Made by a program: the position numbers and the translations under genes
The notes under the pieces: model-generated
The model's input: the letters and a program-made list of their open reading frames with translations, nothing else
What the model was told of the DNA's origin: nothing
The model's database searches: none
Part shown: positions 27,714-35,607 of the stretch, in pieces
Position numbering within the stretch: position 1 is the stretch's first letter
Layout: each line of letters begins with the position of its first letter
NCBI RefSeq assembly: GCF_024346455.1
Contig: NZ_JAGQCY010000003.1
Location: forward strand, 62,001-126,000
Origin: Cyanobium sp. Aljojuca 7A6
GTDB lineage: Bacteria > Cyanobacteriota > Cyanobacteriia > PCC-6307 > Cyanobiaceae
Direction of reading: 5' to 3'
DNA: 64,000 nucleotides

Positions 27714-28796
27714 TCAACACCCACAGACATACCGCTTCTCGTTGAACAGCCGCAGACAGGCATCCACCACCTCGGGGTCGTAGAGCTTGCCTCGGTTTTT
27801 GGTGATCTCCGCCAGGGCGGCATCGCTGCCGAGGCCGGCACGATAGGGGCGATGGGCGCACATGGACTGCACCACGTCGGCGACGGCCACGATGCGGGAT
27901 TCCAGCAGTTGTTCATCGCCAGGGATCCCATTCGGATAGCCGCTGCCATCCATCCGTTCGTGGTGTTCAAGGACGATGCGGGCAATCGGCCAAGGAAAGT
28001 CCACGTCTTTGAGGATGTCGTAGCCCGCTTGGGCATGGTCCTTGATCAGGTCGTATTCATGGCGGGTCAGTTTTGTTGGCTTGCAGAGAATCTCCGCTGG
28101 CACCATGATTTTGCCGATGTCGTGGACGGAGGCGGCCAATTGCAGGCCTTCCAGCTGCCGCACCGGGAGTCCCAGTTCCACCCCGATGGCCAAGGCCAGT
28201 TTGTCCACACTTTGTTGGTGGCCCGCGGTGTAGGGATCCCGCATCTCTGCCATCCCCCCAAGGACCGTCAGCAACTTCTTGTATAGCCTCTCGTTTTCTT
28301 TGAGGGTTTTGATCAATTCCTCCTCGGCGATCGCTCGAGTGATCAGGCTGCCGAGCCGTATCGCGATCGTGTCGAGCAGCACCCTTTCTTCCGCCAGAAA
28401 AGGACTTTTGGCGGCCCCATCAAAGCGTTCGGTGTAGCCAACCTCCACTAATCCGTAGAGGTGGTCGTTGGCTTTGATCTGGGCTGACTGAACCGACTGA
28501 CAACGATCCAGGTCGCCAGTCTGATAGACCTTGGACCCCTTGGTGATCCTGGCGACGGTGTTGGCGGAATGCAGCCAGGCTTTCGGAATGGCCTCAACCG
28601 TCTGCCAAAGAATGTCGTCAAGTGTTCCTTCACTGGCGGCGATGATTTGCTCCATTTGCTGGAGACAGTTGAGTTCCTTTGTCCGCTCCGTCAGCGCCAA
28701 CTCAAATGGCAAGGTGGCTTGGGCTTTGGTTGCGACCTGAAGGGGTGTCGGCCGCCCGCCATTGGGGCTATAGCTTTTCTTTATCGCGGCCTTCAT
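27714..28796 (-). CDS. GAF-HD-GYP c-di-GMP phosphodiesterase
   Basis: A 360-residue protein. Residues about 45-170 resemble a GAF sensor domain, a coiled linker follows (about 175-195), then a complete HD-GYP domain: VHDIGK (H225, D226), HHERMDGSGYPNGIPGDE with the GYP at 286-288, and VADVVQSMCAHRPYR. HD-GYP enzymes hydrolyse c-di-GMP to GMP with a metal centre, and the metal-binding residues I can see are kept. No membrane helix. It is upstream of, and perhaps coupled to, the PPC gene. Base composition is more AT-rich than the atp operon next door, which suggests acquisition. Confidence 0.88.
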   Translation of the reverse strand: MKAAIKKSYSPNGGRPTPLQVATKAQATLPFELALTERTKELNCLQQMEQIIAASEGTLDDILWQTVEAIPKAWLHSANTVARITKGSKVYQTGDLDRCQSVQSAQIKANDHLYGLVEVGYTERFDGAAKSPFLAEERVLLDTIAIRLGSLITRAIAEEELIKTLKENERLYKKLLTVLGGMAEMRDPYTAGHQQSVDKLALAIGVELGLPVRQLEGLQLAASVHDIGKIMVPAEILCKPTKLTRHEYDLIKDHAQAGYDILKDVDFPWPIARIVLEHHERMDGSGYPNGIPGDEQLLESRIVAVADVVQSMCAHRPYRAGLGSDAALAEITKNRGKLYDPEVVDACLRLFNEKRYVCGC

Positions 28797-28885
28797 CTCG
28801 CCTTCCCTTGAAGAAGATCAGACCAGCACGTAGCAAGCAGCAACGGTGGTCTGTGCCTTTCTGTTTCCTTTACATTACTCCTCTG

Positions 28886-29290
28886 TCAGCAACCTCGGAC
28901 GCGTTTCACGCCCTGCGGCGCCGCGGGGCGTTCTTGTCTGGGGATGCCATGGCCCAGTTCCTGGCATGGGAGAAAGAACGCCTCGAGCGACGGCTGCACC
29001 GCATTTCCCACCACGGCGATGCCTTCCCGTTCGAGCAGCTGCGCTTGGCTGTCGCCGTAGGGACCCCGTTTGGACGCGCCAAGGCGGCCATCCCCTGACA
29101 CGACGCGATACCAGGGCACGTCCAGTTTTGCACCGTCATCCAGCTGGCTGAGGATGTACGCAACATGCCTGGGCATCACGGCCAGATGCTCCCCGATGGA
29201 TTGGTAGGTGGTGAGCTTCGATTCGGGAATCGTCGCGACAATCCTCAGCACCTGACCCTTGATGCGCGCGAAAGCCTCGGACTTTGCCAT
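28886..29290 (-). CDS. Alkyltransferase-like (ATL) protein of the MGMT family
   Basis: A 134-residue protein related to the DNA-binding domain of O6-alkylguanine-DNA alkyltransferase: LTTYQSIGEHLAVMPRHVAYIL is the helix-turn-helix with the finger arginine. The active-site PCHRV motif is replaced by PWYRVV, with Trp60 in place of the acceptor cysteine. Such ATL proteins do not repair directly but flag alkylated guanine for nucleotide excision repair. The usual ATL motif is PWHRV, so Tyr at the next position is a further variation. The C-terminal 30 residues look unconserved. Seven bases after the MDR gene on the same strand. Confidence 0.82.
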   Translation of the reverse strand: MAKSEAFARIKGQVLRIVATIPESKLTTYQSIGEHLAVMPRHVAYILSQLDDGAKLDVPWYRVVSGDGRLGASKRGPYGDSQAQLLEREGIAVVGNAVQPSLEAFFLPCQELGHGIPRQERPAAPQGVKRVRGC

Positions 29291-29296
29291 GGGTGA

Positions 29297-30277
29297 CTAG
29301 CTCGGGTCGCGCACGGAGATGATGACATTCCCCTTCTTTCGTCCCGTGTCGACATAACGGTGGGCTGCCACGATCTGTTCAAACGGATAGATCCGATCGA
29401 TCACCGGTTGGATGTCTCCTGCTTCTGCCAGTGCCGCCAGTTGGAGCAGGTCGTCGCGTTTCACAGCAACAGGCCCCGCAATGATCGTGTGGCGGCTGAT
29501 CAGCGACACCCACACGCCCAGCAGCATGTCCGGCAACCCGGCCACCACCATCAGCAGGCGCCCCCCATCCTTCAGTGACCGCTTGCAGCGTGAATAGGTC
29601 ACCGTGCCGACCGTATCGACAATCAGGTCATAGGTTTCACCGTTGTGGGTGAAATCCACTTTGGTGTAGTCGATGACGTGGGCCGCGCCCAGAGCGATGA
29701 CCAGATCGCGGTTCGCCATGCTGCACACCCCGGTGACCTCGGCTCCGAAGTGCCGGGCCAGCTGCACAACGGCTGTACCCACAGCTCCAGAGGCCCCATT
29801 CACCAGCACCTTGTCGCCGGCCTGAACCTTGCCTTGGCGCAGAAAATCCAAGGCCGTTGTTCCGCCGAAGGAAAGGGCGGCGGCCGCTTCATCGGTGAGT
29901 CCGGGCGGTGTGGCCACCACCAGGCCGTCCTGGGGCAGGCAGATGACCTCGGCATGGCAGCCCATGCGGGCGTCGCTGAAGGCGAACACCCTCTCTCCCA
30001 CCTTGAACCGGGTGACGTCGTTGCCGATCGCGGCGACAACGCCGGCCAGCTCCGAGCCGAGGATGGGTTGCCTGGGTTTTCGAATACCAAACACCAGCCG
30101 CATGATCAGCCCGAAGCCCGTCGGAACCGTCAGGCTCCTCACCCGCCAGTCCGCTGATGTGACGGTAGTGACGTGGGTCCGGATCAGGATTTCGTCGTCT
30201 TTGGGCGTGGGTGTGGCGATCTCCTCGATGCGCAGCACCTCGGGCGGCCCGTAGCGGTCGTAGACAACGGCTTTCAT
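29297..30277 (-). CDS. MDR-family NAD(P)H-dependent oxidoreductase (quinone-reductase-like)
   Basis: A 326-residue medium-chain dehydrogenase/reductase. MKAVVYDRYGPPEVLRIEE is the usual start, ILGSELAGVVAAIGNDVTRF follows, and the Rossmann motif is VNGASGAVGTAVVQLA. The zinc-binding cysteines of alcohol dehydrogenases are absent, placing it near the zeta-crystallin/quinone reductase group. The substrate is unknown. Its start overlaps the stop of the DUF4336 gene (ATGA), so the two are co-translated. Confidence 0.85.
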   Translation of the reverse strand: MKAVVYDRYGPPEVLRIEEIATPTPKDDEILIRTHVTTVTSADWRVRSLTVPTGFGLIMRLVFGIRKPRQPILGSELAGVVAAIGNDVTRFKVGERVFAFSDARMGCHAEVICLPQDGLVVATPPGLTDEAAAALSFGGTTALDFLRQGKVQAGDKVLVNGASGAVGTAVVQLARHFGAEVTGVCSMANRDLVIALGAAHVIDYTKVDFTHNGETYDLIVDTVGTVTYSRCKRSLKDGGRLLMVVAGLPDMLLGVWVSLISRHTIIAGPVAVKRDDLLQLAALAEAGDIQPVIDRIYPFEQIVAAHRYVDTGRKKGNVIISVRDPS

Positions 30278-31038
30278 GGTGGATGGGCTTCAGTGATGGG
30301 TGGGATTCCGGTGCAGAGCTCGAGGCTGCCACCGAGAAAGGCCATGTAGGCCTTGGCGAGGCTCTCCTTGCCGCCCGTTTCGACAATGGCCCCATGGGCC
30401 ACGATGACCCTGTCGAAGTCCCACTGCAGGACATCTTGCAGGGCCCTGGCCAGGGAAGCCCTGTCGGATGTGGCCAGTCGCTCGAGAATGGTGGGCTCCA
30501 GGCGATTGAAACCGCCGCCTATCCGCGTGATGAACCGGGTGAGCCAGGGAGCGGAGGCATCGAAGTTGAAGGCACTGTCCGTGAGGATGAGGGTCCTGCT
30601 GGGTGTGTGGCAAAAGGCCACTTCGTGAAGGGGTGACGGCCCTGTGGGCCCCAAGGTGTGGAGCCCCGTCAGGCCGCACAGCAGCATCTCTGGCCATGGG
30701 GAGGGGGCTTCCGCGCTGAGAAGACGATCCAGCTCCAGATAGGGACATTTCTGCCTCAGGACGGGCGGACCCCACAGGACTGCCTGGGGGAAGCGCTGTT
30801 TGAATGCCTTGAGATAGAGATGGTGGAAGGCGTTGGGCGCCACGATATCGCTGACGACACCCAGCGCGGCCAATTCCTGTTCGAGCTCAGCAGATGGCTG
30901 GATTGGCGAAACGACCACCAATCTGTTGCTATGCCGCTGGCGGATGACTGTCATCCTGGTGCCGATGCTCAGGCCGAAGTAGGTCTGCGGTTGTTCAGCA
31001 ACCCAGAGATCATCGGCAAGGCAACGGAGGCTGGTCAC
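30274..31038 (-). CDS. DUF4336 family protein (metallo-hydrolase-like)
   Basis: A 254-residue protein with LADDLWVAEQPQTYFGLSIG, VVSPIQPSAELEQELAALG, APNAFHHLYLKAFKQRFP and ILTDSAFNFDA, features I associate with DUF4336, a family distantly like metallo-beta-lactamase hydrolases without the full zinc motif. The GTG start at 31038 falls in the gap after the RND pump stop (31049); a longer frame would overlap the pump. The function is unknown; linkage to the MDR gene suggests shared metabolism or detoxification. Confidence 0.7.
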   Translation of the reverse strand: MTSLRCLADDLWVAEQPQTYFGLSIGTRMTVIRQRHSNRLVVVSPIQPSAELEQELAALGVVSDIVAPNAFHHLYLKAFKQRFPQAVLWGPPVLRQKCPYLELDRLLSAEAPSPWPEMLLCGLTGLHTLGPTGPSPLHEVAFCHTPSRTLILTDSAFNFDASAPWLTRFITRIGGGFNRLEPTILERLATSDRASLARALQDVLQWDFDRVIVAHGAIVETGGKESLAKAYMAFLGGSLELCTGIPPITEAHPP

Positions 31039-31048
31039 GACAGGTCTG

Positions 31049-34000
31049 TCACTCGGGGCTACGGCGAGGAAGCAACCAGCCGCCGAAGGCGGCATAGAGA
31101 GCTGGAAGCACCAGCAGGGTAAGGGTGGTGGAGGTGATCAAGCCTCCGAGCACCACAATCGCCAGGGGTTGCAGGATTTCGTTGCCCGCCCCGAAGGCCA
31201 GGGCCAGCGGCACCATGCCCAGGGCTGAGGTGAGGGCTGTCATCAGGATGGCGTTGAGGCGCTGGAGGCTGCCAGCGCGGATCACCTCCTTGAGCTCCAT
31301 GCCTTCGGCATGTCGGCGGTTGTAATTGTCCACCAGCAGCAGGCCGTTGCGCACTGCCACCCCGAACAGGGTGATGAACCCGATCAGGGAGGCCACCGAC
31401 AACACACCGCCGGTGAGAAGGATGGCCACCAGGCCACCGACAAGGGCCAGGGGCAGATTGATCAGGATGGCAATCGTGGCCGGCAGAGATTTGACGGACA
31501 CGAAGATCAACACGGCGATCACCACCGTGGCCAGTGCGCTGTAAAGCACCAGGTTGGCGGTGGCCCGCTCCTCCGATTCGAACTGCCCGCCGTAGCGGAT
31601 CAGGTACCCAGTTGGCAGTTTGATCGTGTTGTTGATGGTGTTCTGGATGTCGCCGATGACCGTGCCAAGCGGCCGGCCGCTGACATTGGCAGACACCACG
31701 ATCAAGCGGGACACATCCTCCCGGTTGACCACATTGGCGCCAAGTCCGTTGTCGATCCGGGCCAGGGATCCCAGTGGCAGCATGGTGCCGGCGGGGGTAG
31801 CGATAGGAGTAGCCCGCAGGGCATCGAGGCTGTTACGGGATGGCTCGGGCAGCATCACCACCACATCGGTGCGATCGGTGCGGTTGCTCACCACCTGGCC
31901 CACCGTCTTGCCGTTGAGGGCGATCTCCACCACATCAGCGAGATGCTGCATCGTCAGTCCGTTGGCGGTGGCGGCCTTGCGATCGAAAGTGATCTGCACC
32001 TGCTGGATGGGCAACTGGGGTTCGAGTTGCAGATCCACCACCCCCTCGATCGGTTCGATCGCGTCACGCACCTGCTCGCCGATCCTGCGCAGCTCCGCCA
32101 GATCGGGTCCGTAGATCTTGATCGCGATCGCGCTGCGCACCCCTGAGAGCACCTCATCCATGCGGTGGGAGATGAAGCCGCCGATGTTCGGAGCCACGCC
32201 AGGCAGCTTCAGGAAGGCTGCTCGAAGTTCGGCGATGGCGGCAGGGCGATTCTGCATCGCCGCATCGCTCAACTCCACATCCACATGGGCCAGGTTCACC
32301 CCGGCGCCATCGGCATCGCCCGGGGCCCGCCCCGCGCGCACCTGCACCCACTCAAACAGCGTGCTGGCCTTGAGGGTGTTGGACAAGGCCAGACCGGCGC
32401 GGTTGGTCATCTCCAGTGACACCCCTGGGTAGAGCACCATCGAATTCACCAGGGATGTCTCGCGGAACTCCGGCAGGAACACCCGCCCGAGGCTGGGCAG
32501 GATGGTGCAGGACGCCACTACCACCGCGAGCGCTGCGGCCAGAACCCGTCTGGGGGAGATCAGCGCCCTCTCCAGCAGGGGCCGGTAAGCCCGCTCGGCC
32601 CAGGTGGCGATCCAGGTGTTCTCGGCGGGGAGTCGCGTGTTCGCCAGCAGAATCGCGCAGAGCGCCGGCGTGAGGGAGAGCGCCACCAGGGTGGAGGCGG
32701 CGATCGAGAACAGGTAGGCCAGTCCCATCGGCGCGAAGATCCGCCCTTCCACTCCCGTGAGGCTGAAGATCGGCGCGAACACCACCACAATGATCACGGT
32801 GGAGAGAATCACCGGCTGGCGCACCTCCACCGAGGTTTCGTACACCACCTCCAGGGGATTCCTGGGCTGGGCGGCCACCTGATTGCGGCGCAGCCCGCTG
32901 TAGCAGTTCTCCATATCGACGATGGAATCGTCCACCACCGAGCCGATGGCGACCACCAGCCCACCGAGGGTCATGGTGTTGATCTCCAGCCCAAAGGCAT
33001 GCATCAGCATCAGGCCGATCAGCAACGACAGGGGGATGGCACTGAGGGTGATCACAGCGGTGCGCCAGTTCATCAGAAACAGCACCATCACCACCGCAAC
33101 AATCGCGATGCCTTCGATCAGCGATCTGGCCACATTCCTGATCGCCGTATCAATGAAACTGGCCTGCCGGAAGCTGCGCTTCAGCTGAATGTCGCCGGGC
33201 AGGGTCTTGCTGAGGGCGGCGATTCGCTGCTCCACCTCGCGGGTCACCCTTGGCGTGTCGATGTCCGGCTGTTTGTTGATCATCAGCACCACCGCCGGCG
33301 TGCCGTTGAAGCTGCCATCGCCGCGTTTGAGGGCGCTGGCCAACCGCATCTCGGCAACATCACCAAGCCGCAGCGATTGACCGTTGCGATCCATCACCAC
33401 GGAATCGGCGAGCTCCCCAGGACTGCTGGCCTGGCCGCTGGCGCGGATCAGTTTCTCCTGCCCGCCTGCGATCAGAAAGCCGCCCGGGGCATTGGCGCTG
33501 GCGGCGGCGGCCGCCTCAGCCACGGCTTGCAGCGAAACATTGCGTGCCCGCAGTTGCTTGGGATCGATCTGGATCTGCTGCTGGGCCTCCTCGCCGCCGT
33601 AGAGGGTCACCTGGGAGACACCGGGCACCGCCAGGATCTGGTTGTTGAAGGTGGTGGCAACGATCCGGCGCAGCTCCATCGCCGTGGTGGGGCCGCCGCC
33701 TTTGAGTGTGAAGGCATACTGCAGGATCGTGCCCAGCGGCGACACGAGTGGCGAGATGGCCGGGGCGCTGGCAGTGGCGGGCAGCTCCACCTCGATCTGC
33801 TGCAGGCGTTCCGCCACCGATTGACGCGCCCGGTGGATGTCGGCGTTCTGAGCAAACACCACCTGCACCATCGAGAGCCCCACCTTCGAGGAGGAGCGCA
33901 CCGTTTCCACTCCCGGCAGTCCGTTGACGGCCGATTCAATCGGCACGGTGATGCGTTGTTCCACCTCTTCGGGCGCCAGACCATCGGCTGTGGTCTGCAC

Positions 34001-34156
34001 ATCCACCTGGGGCGGAGCGAACTGGGGGAACACATCCAGCGGCATCCGGCTCAGGATCGACAGGCCCCAGAGGGTGATCAGGATGGCGGCCACAACCACC
34101 AGCCAACGCCTGGCGATCGACGTGCGCAGCGTCTGGTTGAGCAGGCGTTCAAACAT
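31049..34156 (-). CDS. Heavy-metal efflux RND transporter (CzcA/CusA family)
   Basis: A 1035-residue inner-membrane RND pump. The N-terminal helix is followed by MPLDVFPQFAPPQVDVQTTA, typical of the HME subfamily. Then come a periplasmic domain, the helix-4 proton-relay region (GGLVVAIGSVVDDSIVDMEN with the paired aspartates), a second periplasmic domain, and closing helices ending ITSTTLTLLVLPALYAAFGG. It exports divalent or monovalent metals in exchange for protons; which metal cannot be told. The adaptor-like gene lies 42 bases upstream and a two-component system is divergent. No outer-membrane channel gene is in the window. Confidence 0.93.
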   Translation of the reverse strand: MFERLLNQTLRTSIARRWLVVVAAILITLWGLSILSRMPLDVFPQFAPPQVDVQTTADGLAPEEVEQRITVPIESAVNGLPGVETVRSSSKVGLSMVQVVFAQNADIHRARQSVAERLQQIEVELPATASAPAISPLVSPLGTILQYAFTLKGGGPTTAMELRRIVATTFNNQILAVPGVSQVTLYGGEEAQQQIQIDPKQLRARNVSLQAVAEAAAAASANAPGGFLIAGGQEKLIRASGQASSPGELADSVVMDRNGQSLRLGDVAEMRLASALKRGDGSFNGTPAVVLMINKQPDIDTPRVTREVEQRIAALSKTLPGDIQLKRSFRQASFIDTAIRNVARSLIEGIAIVAVVMVLFLMNWRTAVITLSAIPLSLLIGLMLMHAFGLEINTMTLGGLVVAIGSVVDDSIVDMENCYSGLRRNQVAAQPRNPLEVVYETSVEVRQPVILSTVIIVVVFAPIFSLTGVEGRIFAPMGLAYLFSIAASTLVALSLTPALCAILLANTRLPAENTWIATWAERAYRPLLERALISPRRVLAAALAVVVASCTILPSLGRVFLPEFRETSLVNSMVLYPGVSLEMTNRAGLALSNTLKASTLFEWVQVRAGRAPGDADGAGVNLAHVDVELSDAAMQNRPAAIAELRAAFLKLPGVAPNIGGFISHRMDEVLSGVRSAIAIKIYGPDLAELRRIGEQVRDAIEPIEGVVDLQLEPQLPIQQVQITFDRKAATANGLTMQHLADVVEIALNGKTVGQVVSNRTDRTDVVVMLPEPSRNSLDALRATPIATPAGTMLPLGSLARIDNGLGANVVNREDVSRLIVVSANVSGRPLGTVIGDIQNTINNTIKLPTGYLIRYGGQFESEERATANLVLYSALATVVIAVLIFVSVKSLPATIAILINLPLALVGGLVAILLTGGVLSVASLIGFITLFGVAVRNGLLLVDNYNRRHAEGMELKEVIRAGSLQRLNAILMTALTSALGMVPLALAFGAGNEILQPLAIVVLGGLITSTTLTLLVLPALYAAFGGWLLPRRSPE

Positions 34157-34198
34157 GGGAATGGCTTGGGGGGCGGGAGAGTGCGCAGGTCGCGGAGG

Positions 34199-34777
34199 TC
34201 AGTTCTTCTTCCCCATGCGAGAGACCACGACCACACCGCCCAGCACCACCACCGCAGCGGCGGCGCCGATCGCCACGGGGTTAGGGCCTGCGGCGGGTGC
34301 GGGGGTGACGGCAGCTGGTGGGGTTGCTGGGGCGTCAGCAGAAGCGGCGGGGGGTGCTTCGTTGCTGGCTGCAGCGCTGTCGCTCTTCTTCGACTCGGCG
34401 TAAAGGGAGAGGGCGCCTTGAATCACCACGTCTTCTCCGGCGGTCACGCCATCGATGACCTCGATTTGATCGCCCCGGCTGGCGCCGGTCTTGATGAACA
34501 CCGGGTCGTAGGTGGTGCCGCTCTTCATGAAGGCCAGTGGCTTGCCGTCCGCCTGCACCACCGCGGCGACGGGAATCGAGACAACGCCGCCGGCTTCGCT
34601 GGCAGGAGCGGTGGTGATTCCCATCAGGGCATCGATCTCGGCGCTGGCCTTCACCTGGCGCACATTCCCCTGCTGTTGAAACTCATCGCCATGGCCCACG
34701 TGAGCCACGGCCGGAGTGAGGCTGCCGAGGGCCAGGCTTGCGAGGCTGAGGCCGCCGGCCAGAAGAAGAGCGCGCAT
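34199..34777 (-). CDS. Short adaptor-like periplasmic protein of the RND system
   Basis: A 192-residue protein with a signal peptide (MRALLLAGGLSLASLALGSL, cleavage near AVA), then HVGHGDEFQQQG, a histidine-containing start seen in metal-efflux adaptors. The C-terminal part of membrane-fusion proteins follows (VPVAAVVQADGKPLAF-like, DQIEVIDGVTAGEDVVIQGA). The lipoyl, alpha-hairpin and beta-barrel portions of a normal 400-residue adaptor are missing. It ends with an Ala/Pro linker and a C-terminal helix (VAIGAAAAVVVLGGVVVVS). ATG 34777 is chosen over the TTG at 34804 because it begins the signal peptide. I recall similar short proteins beside CzcA-type pumps in other cyanobacteria, so it may be a genuine small form rather than a deletion. 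Confidence 0.7.
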   Translation of the reverse strand: MRALLLAGGLSLASLALGSLTPAVAHVGHGDEFQQQGNVRQVKASAEIDALMGITTAPASEAGGVVSIPVAAVVQADGKPLAFMKSGTTYDPVFIKTGASRGDQIEVIDGVTAGEDVVIQGALSLYAESKKSDSAAASNEAPPAASADAPATPPAAVTPAPAAGPNPVAIGAAAAVVVLGGVVVVSRMGKKN

Positions 34778-34832
34778 GCTGCGGCTGCCGCAACGGCAGG
34801 ACAAGGTCCAGCAGAGGATGGTGCAAAGGGGA

Positions 34833-34868
34833 TGAAAAACAGGTGAAACCGCCTGCGCTGCCTAGGAT
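34833..34868 (+). promoter_or_regulatory. Candidate promoter with OmpR-type direct repeat before the response regulator
   Basis: TGAAA occurs at 34833-34837 and again at 34844-34848, an 11-base period expected for OmpR-family dimers. A -10-like TAGGAT follows at 34863-34868, about 32 bases before the regulator ATG. It lies in the 122-base divergent gap between the RND adaptor and the regulator gene, so it could serve autoregulation and pump control. Confidence 0.35.
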
Positions 34869-34899
34869 CAGCCGCAATCTGTTTCTCCTGGCCCAGGCC

Positions 34900-35598
34900 A
34901 TGCCCCTGCGCATCCTGTTGGTGGAGGACGAAGCGGAGCTGGCCGGCGCGATCCAGGCGGTGCTCAGGGCACAGCAGCACATCGTCGATCACGTGGCGGA
35001 GGGCCTGGGGGCCTGGAGCCTGATCCGCAGCGAGCTGGCCACCTACAACCTGGCGATCGTCGATTGGATGCTGCCGGGTCTTTCAGGCCCGGAGCTCTGC
35101 CGGCGGCTGCGCGGGGCCGGGTTGACCCTGCCGGTGCTGATGCTCACGGCCCTGGCCGACACCAGCCACCGGGTGCAGGGCCTGGATGCCGGCGCCGACG
35201 ACTACCTGAGCAAGCCGTTCGCGATGGAGGAACTGCTGGCAAGGATCCGGGCGCTGCAGCGGCGCCAGCCCAACTATCGCGAGCTGATGCTCAGGGCCGG
35301 CCCCTACCTCCTGGATCCAGCGGAGAGCTGCCTCTCCGTTCAGGCGGCGGCGGGGATCACCAGGATCGTGCTGTCCGCCAAGGAATTGCAGCTGATGGCC
35401 TATTTCATGGAGCATCCGCGGCAGATCATCCCAGGGGCGCGGTTGCGGTCCCAACTCTGGTCGTTGGAGGAGGACCCGATCAGCAATGTGGTGGCGGCCC
35501 AGGTGCGTCTGTTGCGGCGCAAGCTCGCCAGCCATGGGCTGCCCTCTCCGATCGAGACGGTGGCCTCGAAGGGCTATCGCTTCGAGCCGGAGCCCTAG
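34900..35598 (+). CDS. OmpR-family response regulator
   Basis: A 232-residue regulator. The receiver domain (about 1-118) has the acidic pair E9/D10, phospho-acceptor Asp55 in VDWMLPG and Lys104 in DYLSKPF. A winged-helix DNA-binding domain follows, ending PIETVASKGYRFEPEP. It is followed nine bases later by its histidine kinase. Divergent placement from the metal RND genes resembles the nickel/manganese-type systems (RppA/NrsR, ManR) of other cyanobacteria; metal sensing is inferred from context. ATG 34900 gives the standard MPLRILLVEDE start; an earlier in-frame codon is unlikely. Confidence 0.9.
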   Translation: MPLRILLVEDEAELAGAIQAVLRAQQHIVDHVAEGLGAWSLIRSELATYNLAIVDWMLPGLSGPELCRRLRGAGLTLPVLMLTALADTSHRVQGLDAGADDYLSKPFAMEELLARIRALQRRQPNYRELMLRAGPYLLDPAESCLSVQAAAGITRIVLSAKELQLMAYFMEHPRQIIPGARLRSQLWSLEEDPISNVVAAQVRLLRRKLASHGLPSPIETVASKGYRFEPEP

Positions 35599-35607
35599 GA
35601 CGCGCCG

